A DNA stretch of 64,000 nt, taken from contig CALWRY010000006.1 of the NCBI GenBank assembly GCA_944384065.1, positions 1 to 64,000 on the forward strand, given 5' to 3'. This DNA is from an uncultured Enterocloster sp. GTDB lineage: Bacteria > Bacillota > Clostridia > Lachnospirales > Lachnospiraceae. How positions within the stretch are numbered: position 1 is the first letter of the stretch; each line of letters opens with the position of its first letter. The notes beneath the pieces are model-generated. The model saw only the letters and a program-made list of their open reading frames with translations. It was not told where the DNA came from and made no database searches. The position numbers and the translations under genes were made by a program. This document shows, in pieces, positions 8,544 to 17,128 of the stretch.

Positions 8544-9341
8544 TTACTTCATCTTTGTGCTCTTCTCATAGCAGGCATCCGCCGCCCTGATCACGCAGCT
8601 GCGGAAGGCCCCCTCCTCCAGGGCCGACACCCCTGCGATGGTGGTTCCGCCCGGCGAGCAGACCTCGTCCTTTAGCTGGCCCGGGTGCTTTCCCGTCTCC
8701 AGCACCATCTTCGCGCTTCCCAGAACCGCCTGGGCCGCCATCTCATAGGCGGTTTTCCGGGGCAGGCCGTACTTCACGCCCCCGTCCGCCAGGGCCTCAA
8801 TAAACATATACACAAAAGCCGGGGAGCAGCCGCTGACGCAGCCGACCGCGTCCATCAGACGCTCCTCCACCCGCACCATGCGTCCGCAGGCGCCAAAGAT
8901 GGCCTGGATCTCCGACTCTTCCTCCCCGGTCAGGGAGCCCTCCTCCCAGGCGGCCCCGGTCATTCCCTCTCCCAAGAGGGCCGGGGTGTTGGGCATGGCG
9001 CGGATCACCCGCACCTTTCCCCCCATCCGTTCCCTAAGGTCCCCTATGGTCAGGCCGGGGGCCAGAGAAATCACAATCTGGCCGGGGCGCAGGCTTCCCC
9101 GTATCTCTTCAAATACCTGCTCAAAATACTGGGGCTTCACCGCCAGTATGAGATACTCCGACTGGGCCGCGCACTGGCTGTTGGACGCCGCGTGGGGCAC
9201 GCCGGTGCGGGCCGTCACTGCCTCCATCTTCTCCCTGTGGGCAGCGGTAAAAAGCATTTCCCGGGGCTCTCTCTCCTTGAGAAGGCCCTCCAGAATCGCC
9301 GTGCCCATATTTCCCATTCCGATAAAACCGATCCTCGCCAT
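8544..9341 (-). CDS. proC: Pyrroline-5-carboxylate reductase ProC
   Basis: The 265-aa enzyme reduces 1-pyrroline-5-carboxylate to L-proline with NAD(P)H, the last step of proline synthesis. It has the N-terminal Rossmann motif GFIGMGNMG (residues 5-13), VIRAMPNTPALLGEGMT, and the C-terminal signature DEVCSPGGTTIAGVSALEEG. ATG 9341 has GAGGAGG at 7 nt, preferred over the longer open frame. It starts 10 bp after the lysA-like stop, so the two are probably co-transcribed. Confidence 0.96.
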   Translation of the reverse strand: MARIGFIGMGNMGTAILEGLLKEREPREMLFTAAHREKMEAVTARTGVPHAASNSQCAAQSEYLILAVKPQYFEQVFEEIRGSLRPGQIVISLAPGLTIGDLRERMGGKVRVIRAMPNTPALLGEGMTGAAWEEGSLTGEEESEIQAIFGACGRMVRVEERLMDAVGCVSGCSPAFVYMFIEALADGGVKYGLPRKTAYEMAAQAVLGSAKMVLETGKHPGQLKDEVCSPGGTTIAGVSALEEGAFRSCVIRAADACYEKSTKMK

Positions 9342-9351
9342 AGGCGCCTCC

Positions 9352-10620
9352 TCACTGAATATCCTTAAAGATATCGCAAAAATCAAAGGTGGCGAAATAG
9401 TCCGCCGGCGTCTCCGCCCTGCGGATCATCTCCACGGAGCCGTCCTCCTTTAAGAGAAGCTCGGCAGGGCGAAGCTTTCCATTGTAATTGTAGCCCATGG
9501 AAAAGCCGTGGGCCCCCGCGTCGTGGATCACCAGCAGATCCCCCCGGTCAATCTTCGGCAGCATCCGGTCAATGGCGAACTTGTCATTGTTCTCGCAGAG
9601 GGAGCCCGTCACATCATACATGTGATCCGCAGGGGCGTCCTCCTTCCCCATCACCGTGATGTGGTGGTAGGCTCCGTACATGGCGGGCCGCATCAGGTTC
9701 ACGGCGCAGGCGTCCACCCCGATATACTCCTTGTAGGTGTGCTTCTCGTGGATGGCCTTTGTCACAAGGACTCCGTAGGGCCCAAGCATAAACCGGCCCA
9801 GCTCCGTGCACAGGGACACATCCCCCATCCCGGCCGGGACGAGAATCTCCTCGTAGGCCTTTCTCACGCCCTGGCCGATAACCGCGATGTCATTGGGCTC
9901 CTGATCCGGCCGGTAGGGAATGCCCACGCCGCCGGACAGGTTGACAAAGGCGATGTGGGCCCCTGTCTCTTCCTTAAGCTTCACCGCCAGCTCAAAAAGA
10001 ATCTTTGCCAGCATCGGATAATATTCATTGGTCACCGTATTGCTGGCCAGAAAAGCGTGGATGCCGAAATGCTTCGCTCCCTTGGCCTTCAGGGTGATAA
10101 ATGCCTCCCGGATCTGCTCATAGGTCATGCCGTACTTGGCATCCCCCGGATTGTCCATAATGTCATTGCTGATCTTGAACACCCCGCCGGGATTGTAGCG
10201 GCAGCTGATGGTCTCGGGAATATAGCCCAGCGTCTCCTCCAGGCAGGCGATATGGGTGATATCATCCAGGTTGATGATGGCGCCCAGCTTCCTGGCATAG
10301 GCGAACTCCTCCGGGGGCGTGTCGTTGGATGAGAACATGATCTCGTCATCCCGAAAGCCGCAGGCCTTGGCCATCATCAGCTCTGTCATAGAGGAGCAGT
10401 CCACCCCGCAGCCCATCTCCTTTAAAATATTTAAAATAAATGGATTCGGCGTAGCCTTCACCGCAAAATACTCTCTATAGCCCTTGTTCCAGGAAAAGGC
10501 CTCCTTCAGCCGTTTCGCGTTCTCCCGTATCCCCTTCTCATCGTAGAGATAAAAGGGGGTGGGGTACTTCTTCTCAATTTCCCGCAGCTGTTTCAGTGTC
10601 ACAAATGGTCTCTTTTCCAT
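9352..10620 (-). CDS. lysA: Diaminopimelate decarboxylase family protein (LysA-like)
   Basis: The 422-aa fold-type III PLP enzyme has the lysine-bearing motif EYFAVKATPNP, the glycine-rich phosphate loop NLSGGVGIPYRP, GRFMLGPYG, and the decarboxylase motif VTGSLCENNDKFA with a cysteine where substrate-binding residues are expected. The predicted reaction is meso-diaminopimelate to L-lysine. Related decarboxylases with other substrates exist and cannot be excluded by eye. The ATG at 10620 (GAGAGGG upstream) gives the natural N-terminus. It follows pyruvate kinase by 63 bp and overlaps no other gene. Confidence 0.85.
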   Translation of the reverse strand: MEKRPFVTLKQLREIEKKYPTPFYLYDEKGIRENAKRLKEAFSWNKGYREYFAVKATPNPFILNILKEMGCGVDCSSMTELMMAKACGFRDDEIMFSSNDTPPEEFAYARKLGAIINLDDITHIACLEETLGYIPETISCRYNPGGVFKISNDIMDNPGDAKYGMTYEQIREAFITLKAKGAKHFGIHAFLASNTVTNEYYPMLAKILFELAVKLKEETGAHIAFVNLSGGVGIPYRPDQEPNDIAVIGQGVRKAYEEILVPAGMGDVSLCTELGRFMLGPYGVLVTKAIHEKHTYKEYIGVDACAVNLMRPAMYGAYHHITVMGKEDAPADHMYDVTGSLCENNDKFAIDRMLPKIDRGDLLVIHDAGAHGFSMGYNYNGKLRPAELLLKEDGSVEMIRRAETPADYFATFDFCDIFKDIQ

Positions 10621-10683
10621 CGCTTTTTCCCTCTCTTTTTCATCCGTATGCAAAGCTGCCGGGGAGCGCCGCCCCTGCGCGCC

Positions 10684-12120
10684 TTAGTCGATGTTGATAA
10701 TCCGCATGATGTTGGTCTGGGTGGCGGCCTCGTGGCGGCGGGCATAGGTCACAACGCCGGCGGTCATCACAGCCAGCTCACCCGGATGCACCAGGCCCTT
10801 CTCCTTGAGCTCCTCGGTGGAGTTCTCAATCAGCTCGTCCGTGGACTCCGCCCTCCGGGACCACACCGGAATCACGCCCCACTGCAGCTGCATCTGCCGC
10901 ACCGTGGCCATGCTGGGGGACATGCCGATGATCCGGGCTCCCGGTCTCCACTTGGAGAGCATCATGGAGGTAAATCCAGAGATGCTGGGGGCGATAATCA
11001 CGTCCGCCTCCACATCATGGGCCGTGGAGACAGAGGCAAAGCACACGGCGTTGGAAATATTTTTCATATTCTGCTCGCTCACCTTGCGCTGCCGGTAATT
11101 CGTGTAGTCCAGATGGGACTCCGTCTCCTCCGCGATGGAGACCATCATCTTCACCGCCTCCACCGGATATTTGCCCATGGCGGTCTCGCCGGAGAGCATG
11201 ATGGCGTCCGTGCCGTCATACACCGCGTTGGCCACGTCCGTCACCTCCGCGCGGGTGGGACGGGGATTGCGGATCATGGAATCCAGCATCTGGGTGGCAG
11301 TGATTACGGTCTTGCAGGCCTCATTACATTTGCGGATGATCTTCTTCTGGATGTGGGGAACCTTCTCTGCGGGAATCTCCACGCCCATGTCGCCCCGGGC
11401 CACCATGATGCCGTCCGCCGCCTCAATGATGGCATCCAGGTTCTCAATTCCCTCCGCGTTCTCAATCTTGGCAATCACCTTCATGTTGGATCCGGTCTCC
11501 TCCAGCATGTCCTTGATCTCCCGGATGCAGTCTGCGGTCCGCACAAAGGATGCGGCGATAAAGTCAAATCCCTGCTTGATGCCGAAGCGGATGTCCTCCT
11601 TGTCCTTGTCCGTCAGAGCCGGAAGCTTGATCTTTACATTGGGCACGTTCACGCCCTTTTTCTCCCCCAGCTCGCCGCCGTTTACCACCTCGCAGACAAT
11701 GTCCGGGCCATTTACCTCCTTCACCACCAGCTCAATGAGGCCGTCGTCGATCAGGATCCGGTTGCCGGCAGAGACATCCGTGTTGAGTCCGTCATAGTTG
11801 ATATATCCCCTGGTCTCGTCTCCCACGGTCTCCTCTGTGGTCAGCGTATAGGTCTGTCCCTCCTTCAGGGTCACCTTTTTCCCGTCCTTCAAAAGGCCCG
11901 TGCGGATCTCCGGCCCCTTGGTGTCTAAAAGGGCGGCCACCGGGATATCCAGCTCCTTGCGCACTTCCTTCAAAAGCTCCAGGCGCGATAAGTGCTCGTT
12001 ATAATCTCCGTGGGAAAAATTAAAACGGGCCACGTCCATTCCATTTTTGGCCAGCTCGCGCATAATATTTTTATCATTCGTATTCGGTCCCATGGTGCAG
12101 ATAATCTTTGTTCTCTTCAT
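10684..12120 (-). CDS. pyk: Pyruvate kinase
   Basis: The 478-aa glycolytic enzyme transfers phosphate from phosphoenolpyruvate to ADP. Diagnostic stretches are KIICTMGPN at the N-terminus, RFNFSHGDY, the active-site signature IAKIENAEGI, VARGDMGVEIP and ATQMLDSMI followed by NPRPTRAEVTDVANAV. The length fits the form without the extra PEP-utiliser domain found in Bacillus and some relatives. ATG 12120 has GGAGGACAATTTATT before it and is preferred to an upstream in-frame ATG without a site. Confidence 0.97.
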   Translation of the reverse strand: MKRTKIICTMGPNTNDKNIMRELAKNGMDVARFNFSHGDYNEHLSRLELLKEVRKELDIPVAALLDTKGPEIRTGLLKDGKKVTLKEGQTYTLTTEETVGDETRGYINYDGLNTDVSAGNRILIDDGLIELVVKEVNGPDIVCEVVNGGELGEKKGVNVPNVKIKLPALTDKDKEDIRFGIKQGFDFIAASFVRTADCIREIKDMLEETGSNMKVIAKIENAEGIENLDAIIEAADGIMVARGDMGVEIPAEKVPHIQKKIIRKCNEACKTVITATQMLDSMIRNPRPTRAEVTDVANAVYDGTDAIMLSGETAMGKYPVEAVKMMVSIAEETESHLDYTNYRQRKVSEQNMKNISNAVCFASVSTAHDVEADVIIAPSISGFTSMMLSKWRPGARIIGMSPSMATVRQMQLQWGVIPVWSRRAESTDELIENSTEELKEKGLVHPGELAVMTAGVVTYARRHEAATQTNIMRIINID

Positions 12121-12162
12121 AATAAATTGTCCTCCATTCATCCGTTTTGCAAACGATCCCTG

Positions 12163-13014
12163 TCACTTTGACTCGGAATCGGATTTCTTCACATGCTGGT
12201 GGGTGTACAGGTGATCCATGCAGTATTCATAGCTGCCCTCGCACTTGGAGCAGTAGCGGAACTCCATGCCCGGGCTGTCCTTGTCCGTCCGCCCGCACAC
12301 AGCGCAGCGGTGGCCGGTTTTCACCGCAGCCGCAGGACGCATCTTCTTTTTAAAATCCTGCTGGCGCCGCTTCTGCTTGTAGCCCGTCTCCCCGGCAAAT
12401 ACCATCCACAGGAAAAAGATGCACATGTGGATCATGCACACGAAGATCTCCGCCTTGGTAAAAATATTTCCCCGGGCAAAGTCATACACATAGATCACTG
12501 CCTCAAAGACCGCGATCCACTTGGCCTTCAGGGGAAGCACCATCATAAGCATCACCTGGGCCTCCGGGAACATAAGGGCAAATATAAAGAAGAAGGAGTA
12601 GACCAGGTGCAGCGGCGTGAGCAGCAGCGGAAAACCCGTGAATATATAAAACAGCACGGACACCGCCACATTTAACAGCACGCCCAGGATAATATAGCAG
12701 TTAAACCGGAAGGCTCCCCACACCTGCTCCACGATGGTGCCGAAAATCCGGATGCAGTAGATGGCCAGCACATTAAACAGCACAAGCCCCATGGTGCTTC
12801 CCCCGGTGAAGGCCGGCGGGAATACCAGGAAGGTAAAGATCCGCCAGATCTCCCCCTGCATAATGGCCGCCGGGTTTAATATAAGGTAATTCAGCAGCTC
12901 CGGGGCAATCAGGTACAGGACCAGGCCCGCAGCCTGCAGGGCGCACACATAATTGATCATGCCCTTGATGGCATGGCGGTTTAAGAAACGCCGCATTTTC
13001 TGAAAAAAGCTCAT
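12163..13014 (-). CDS. Rhomboid-like membrane protein with C-terminal zinc ribbon, probably non-proteolytic
   Basis: The 283-aa protein has about six membrane helices. GEIWRIFTFLVFP near residue 55 is the characteristic rhomboid/derlin-type loop after TM1, and FALMFPEAQ...LPLKAKWIAV resembles the region after TM4 of bacterial rhomboids. The catalytic GxSG serine expected in TM4 is absent (text reads LLLTPLHLVYSFFFIF). The cytoplasmic tail carries CAVCGRT and YCSKCEGSYEYCMDH, a likely zinc-binding ribbon ending in LYTHQH. It sits 13 bp after corA and before pyk. Function is unknown. Confidence 0.6.
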   Translation of the reverse strand: MSFFQKMRRFLNRHAIKGMINYVCALQAAGLVLYLIAPELLNYLILNPAAIMQGEIWRIFTFLVFPPAFTGGSTMGLVLFNVLAIYCIRIFGTIVEQVWGAFRFNCYIILGVLLNVAVSVLFYIFTGFPLLLTPLHLVYSFFFIFALMFPEAQVMLMMVLPLKAKWIAVFEAVIYVYDFARGNIFTKAEIFVCMIHMCIFFLWMVFAGETGYKQKRRQQDFKKKMRPAAAVKTGHRCAVCGRTDKDSPGMEFRYCSKCEGSYEYCMDHLYTHQHVKKSDSESK

Positions 13015-13027
13015 TGAAACACTCTCC

Positions 13028-13969
13028 TTAAAACATATCCCTCTTATTAAACAGGTAGGCCACCAGCAGGGAAAGGACCACCGCCAGCCCTATCACGACA
13101 AAAAAGCCGTGGGGGCTGTCCGCAAAGGGCATCCCCTTGGTGTTCACATTCATCCCGTAGAAGCTGGCCACCATGGTGGGAATGGACATCACAGCGGTGA
13201 TGGTCGCCAAAAATTTCATCACCAGGTTCTGGTTGTTGGAGATAACCGAGGCAAAGGCGTCCATGGTGCCGCTTAAGACCCCGCTGTAAATATTCGCCAT
13301 CTCAATGGCCTGCTTGTTCTCAATGATGACGTCCTCCAGCAGGTCCGTGTCCTCCGGGTACTTCTTGATCTTCTCAATGCGCATCAGCTTTTCCAGCACC
13401 ACCTCGTTGGATCGCAGGGAGGTGGTAAAATACAGCAGGGACTTCTCCAGCTCCAAAAGCTCAATGAGCTCCTCATTCTTCTGGGACTGGTGAAGCTTGC
13501 GCTCAATCACCTCGCTCTTGCGGTCAATGATCCGCAGGTACTGCAGATACTGGGTGGCGTTCCTGTAAAGGATCTGGAGAATGAACCGGGTTTTCATAAA
13601 GGTGTGGAAATCCCGGACCCGCCCGTCCATAAAGGAGGTGAGAATGGGATTGTCCTCCAGGCATACCGTGATCAGCACATCCTTGTTGGTGATAATTGCC
13701 AGAGGAATCGTCACAAACCAGTCCTTGCCGTTCCTCTCCTCGATGGAGGGGATGTCCACCAGGATGAGGGTGTACTCGTCCTCCACCTCGATACGGGACC
13801 GCTCCTCCTCATCCAGAGGGGCCTTGATATGGTCCGGATCTATCTGGTAGGCATCCGCAATTTCCATGATCTCCGAGGCCGTAGGATTTGTCAGGGCAAT
13901 CCAGCAGCCGGGCTGCAGATCAAATTTCTCGTGCATTTTTCCGTCTTCTGTTTTAAAAATCCGTCTCAT
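13028..13969 (-). CDS. corA: CorA family divalent cation transporter
   Basis: The 313-aa protein has a cytoplasmic alpha/beta N-terminal domain (with HIKAPLDEEERSRIEVEDEY), a long helical stalk, and two C-terminal membrane helices. The first ends in the CorA signature YGMN (about residue 279). CorA forms pentameric Mg2+ (or Co2+/Ni2+) channels. The ATG at 13969 with GGGGGAGAATTGGC upstream gives the family N-terminus; the open frame extends 22 codons further without a site. It leads a tight pair with the rhomboid-like gene. Confidence 0.9.
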   Translation of the reverse strand: MRRIFKTEDGKMHEKFDLQPGCWIALTNPTASEIMEIADAYQIDPDHIKAPLDEEERSRIEVEDEYTLILVDIPSIEERNGKDWFVTIPLAIITNKDVLITVCLEDNPILTSFMDGRVRDFHTFMKTRFILQILYRNATQYLQYLRIIDRKSEVIERKLHQSQKNEELIELLELEKSLLYFTTSLRSNEVVLEKLMRIEKIKKYPEDTDLLEDVIIENKQAIEMANIYSGVLSGTMDAFASVISNNQNLVMKFLATITAVMSIPTMVASFYGMNVNTKGMPFADSPHGFFVVIGLAVVLSLLVAYLFNKRDMF

Positions 13970-14220
13970 GCCAATTCTCCCCCATTCTGAAATGATGTCT
14001 TTAACAATTATAGTGACAGGCAAAGTGTTTGTCAAATGGAATAGGTTCCAAATTCGGCTCCCCCCTAAAATTTACGAAAACCATACGCCCATTTTTCATT
14101 CGCAGCAATTCAGCTATCCCATGAAAAAATACCGCCCAGCCATCTTCTATGATGATTGAGCGGCATTTCCGCAAATATTTTAATCACATTTGCATCTTTT
14201 ATACGGAACGTCCTTTCAAT
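13970..14220. other. 251-bp gap between corA and the SLC13 permease gene
   Basis: AT-rich at the corA end, probably containing the corA promoter. No gene, clear terminator or repeat was seen. Confidence 0.5.
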
Positions 14221-15510
14221 TTACATCAGCGGGAACACGGTCATCACCCAAAGCACAGATACCACGCAGCAGATAATAGCCAACAGCCAGGACTGCTTAA
14301 ACATGGAGGTCTGGTTGTACCCGCCGTAGTCCATGATGTAGGGGATAGCCGGCGTGGCCATGGGGGTCATGAAGGCGGACAGGCAGGCTGCCTGAATCAG
14401 GATCATCAGCCCTACCGGGTTCGCTCCAATGGCAGCGCAGGTGGCGATGGCGATGGGGTGGAAGATCAGCATGGTTCCGCGGTTCTGCATCACCTGGGTC
14501 AGCAGGAAGGGGATGACGAAGAAGATCGCGCCTACGATGTAGGAGTTGTAGTTCACAGCCTTCACGACTCCGCCGATGTGGCTGCCGATGAGCTCGCCCG
14601 CTCCGGTGGCGCTGAGTGCCCCGGACATTCCCAGAGCGCCCACAATCAGAAGCAGCATGCTCATGGGCAGGGAAGCAGTTGCCTCTCTGGGCTTCAACAC
14701 ACCGAAGAGAATCATTGCCAATGCGCCGATCACGGTAATCTCCCAATTTTCAAGTCCGATATAGGAAGCGAACATCAGGGCCAGGGCATCCGCGAAGAAG
14801 ATGATAATTCCTGCATATTCCTGGAAGGGCTTTAAGGGCTCCTTGGCCTTTGCCGCCTTTACGCTGGCCACGGCAGCTACTACCGGCTCATCCGGTGAAA
14901 ACCTGGGCTGCACCAGGGCGCAGTAGAAAATGGCAATGATCATCAGGGGCAGACGTCCCTTCATGGGATCGATCAGACCAACCATATGGTCCACATAGCC
15001 GTAGCTTTCCAGATAGCCGTTTAACTCGGCGGCCACCGTAGCGCCAGCGCCCACAGGCAGGGTGCAGCAGGTGATAACCGTTGCAACGCCTGCACCGAAC
15101 ATTACCTTGCTGGGCTTAATTCCCATGCTCTCAGCGGAGGCCGCCAGCATGGGGGCAACGATGCCGAAGGCCACAACCGGGCTCTGGATGAACTGGCTTA
15201 ACAGGACGCCGATGACCACATAGCCCAGCATCAGCTTGCTTAGGCTTCCCTTGGAAGCGCTGGAAATCTTATCCGCCAGGCTGCTGCAGAACTGGGTCCG
15301 GTTAAATCCGGCAGCCACCACGCACATGCCGCCGATCATGATCACATTGTTGTTTGAAAAATACGCCAGGGCCTCGCCCGCGCTCAGGCAGCCGGTGACT
15401 GCCAGGGCCATCAATGATGTGATGGATACCGTGGCCAGGCTGTATTTGCCGCTGCAGAAGCCGATTACCGTAAGGGCAAAAATAATCAGACAAATTGTTA
15501 ATTGACTCAT
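14221..15510 (-). CDS. SLC13/DASS-type permease, probably for an organic or sugar acid
   Basis: The 429-aa very hydrophobic protein has about 11-12 membrane helices arranged as an inverted repeat: the SNNNVIMIGGMCVVAAGF segment in the first half, an SxxxSPVVAFGIVAP motif (QFIQSPVVAFGIVAPML), and MTPMATPAIPYIMDYGGY in the second half. These fit the DASS/CitMHS/ArsB-like ion-transporter superfamily. The gene follows the enolase-superfamily dehydratase and an AraC regulator on the same strand, so a sugar acid or dicarboxylate is the likely cargo (inference). AGGAGG precedes the start. Confidence 0.75.
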   Translation of the reverse strand: MSQLTICLIIFALTVIGFCSGKYSLATVSITSLMALAVTGCLSAGEALAYFSNNNVIMIGGMCVVAAGFNRTQFCSSLADKISSASKGSLSKLMLGYVVIGVLLSQFIQSPVVAFGIVAPMLAASAESMGIKPSKVMFGAGVATVITCCTLPVGAGATVAAELNGYLESYGYVDHMVGLIDPMKGRLPLMIIAIFYCALVQPRFSPDEPVVAAVASVKAAKAKEPLKPFQEYAGIIIFFADALALMFASYIGLENWEITVIGALAMILFGVLKPREATASLPMSMLLLIVGALGMSGALSATGAGELIGSHIGGVVKAVNYNSYIVGAIFFVIPFLLTQVMQNRGTMLIFHPIAIATCAAIGANPVGLMILIQAACLSAFMTPMATPAIPYIMDYGGYNQTSMFKQSWLLAIICCVVSVLWVMTVFPLM

Positions 15511-15591
15511 ACGTACCTCCTATCTTATCTGTGCACCTTTTTGCAGAGGGGCCTTCTTTCCCTAAATCCCCAAAAAAGGCGCAAAAAAATA

Positions 15592-15658
15592 AGCCCCCGC
15601 GAAATCCGGCTTTCCCGGACCTCGTTCTCCCTGCGCTTTTGCCGCAGCCGCGGGGGTT
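15592..15658 (-). terminator. Terminator after the dehydratase gene
   Basis: Read on the minus strand, arms around CCCCCGCG and CGCGGGGG (15656-15649 and 15601-15594) close a ~47-nt loop that itself holds a TCCGG/CCGGA hairpin. A TTATTTTTTT tract follows the stem. It would limit read-through from the dehydratase to the permease gene. Confidence 0.6.
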
Positions 15659-15676
15659 CTCCCCATTCTTCATTTT

Positions 15677-16819
15677 TTACAGATCCCGCACCGATCCGTC
15701 GTAGGAAATCTGGGCGCTGATGGATCTCTGCTTTGGCGGGAACTTCTCTGTAATGTCCTCCGCCAGCTCGATGCCGATACCCGGCTTGTCCGGAATCAGG
15801 ATGTAACCGTTCTTCACCTGAAGGGGCTCCTTTAACATGGCCGACTCGCCGCCGGACAGATAGAAGGAGGGGAACTCCTGGATGGTGAAATTGGGAATGC
15901 AGGCGTCAAGCTGCAGGCAGGCGGCGGTGGATACGGGTCCCAACGGATTGTGGGGGACAATTCCCACATAGTTGGCCTCCGCCATGGCCGCTACCTTCTT
16001 GCAGGGGCTGATTCCGCCCAGGGCGCACACGTCGGGACGCACATAGCGGGCCGCTTTCTTTACCATGATCTGCTCCATCTCCTGGATGTTGATGGCCCGC
16101 TCTCCTGTGGCGATGGGCACCGCCACCTGGCTTGCCACCTGGGCCATCACATCCACCTGATCCGGCGGGATGGGATCCTCTAAGAACAATGGCCGGTACT
16201 GTTCCACACTTCTTCCAAAGGCCACCGCCTCCGCCGGGTTCATGCTGCGGTGTACCTCCAGACAGAAGTCAAAATCATCTCCCACAGCCTCGCGGCAGGC
16301 CGCCACCTTGTCCACATAGGACTGAACCTTTCGGTTGTAGATGTCCTCCTGGATCCCCGTGGTGCGCTGCCTTACGTCCCCGGTAATCATCAGCCGGGCG
16401 GCGGTGAAGCCCTGCTCCTTTAATTCCAGGCAGCCCTTGGCCATATCCTCCGGCGTAAACTGGAACACCGCGCCGTAGCTTCTCACCTTGTCCCGGCATT
16501 TTCCGCCCAAAAGCTCGTACACCGGAACCCCCAGGGCCTTGCCCTTGATGTCCCACAGGGCAATATCAATGGCGGAAATGGCGCTCATGATAATGGAGCC
16601 CCTAAAATACATGCTGCGGTACATGTACTGCCAGTGATGCTCGATCCAGAACGGATCCTGGCCGATAAGGTACTGGCGGAATTTCTCCAGCACACCCACG
16701 GTTCCATCGATAAAGCCCCAGGAGCCGATCTCGCCGATGCCCGTGATCCCCTCGTCGGTGTGGACCTGGATAAACAGGTACTTTCCGGCAGGAATCGTTG
16801 TCAAGTCTGTAATCTTCAT
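15677..16819 (-). CDS. Enolase-superfamily sugar-acid dehydratase (galactonate dehydratase-like)
   Basis: The 380-aa protein shows the mandelate racemase/muconate lactonising layout: capping domain, GSIIMSAISAIDIALWDIKGK, then barrel residues CLEVHR (E and H where galactonate dehydratase has D and H), FLEDPIPP, ATGER, HNPLGPVSTAA and QEFP. The H in the second barrel strand and the HNP histidine are as in acid-sugar dehydratases of the DgoD/ManD type, which remove water from a hexonate. The glutamate in place of the first metal-binding aspartate is unusual. The neighbouring permease and AraC regulator suggest a small catabolic unit. Confidence 0.78.
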   Translation of the reverse strand: MKITDLTTIPAGKYLFIQVHTDEGITGIGEIGSWGFIDGTVGVLEKFRQYLIGQDPFWIEHHWQYMYRSMYFRGSIIMSAISAIDIALWDIKGKALGVPVYELLGGKCRDKVRSYGAVFQFTPEDMAKGCLELKEQGFTAARLMITGDVRQRTTGIQEDIYNRKVQSYVDKVAACREAVGDDFDFCLEVHRSMNPAEAVAFGRSVEQYRPLFLEDPIPPDQVDVMAQVASQVAVPIATGERAINIQEMEQIMVKKAARYVRPDVCALGGISPCKKVAAMAEANYVGIVPHNPLGPVSTAACLQLDACIPNFTIQEFPSFYLSGGESAMLKEPLQVKNGYILIPDKPGIGIELAEDITEKFPPKQRSISAQISYDGSVRDL

Positions 16820-17128
16820 AGAATCGCTTCCCCCTTTTCTTTTAGCAGCAGCTCTTTCTCATTTCTCCTACATTGTAGCAAAAAGTGCCGGGGATTTCTT
16901 TCCTTTCGTTTTGAACTTGTTTTTCCCTTCTCCGTCCCATTTTTCCACGCTTTCACGTTTTCTGATTTATACAATCCAAAGATTTGCCCATACTTTTTCT
17001 CGTATATCTCAGATTTCTCCGAAAATCCGAGGTTTCAGGTTCCAAATATTTTCCCATGTTTCCTTTTTTCAGGCAGCTGTCCGGGGCCGCAGAAAAAAGC
17101 CCTGCAGAAACCAGAACCGTCCTGATTT
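16820..17128. other. 309-bp intergenic stretch upstream of the dehydratase gene
   Basis: T-rich on the plus strand (A-rich on the coding strand) with no credible gene. GGGGGAAGCG just before 16819 is the ribosome binding site of the dehydratase. The promoter and any AraC operator are expected here, but no confident motif was seen. Confidence 0.5.
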
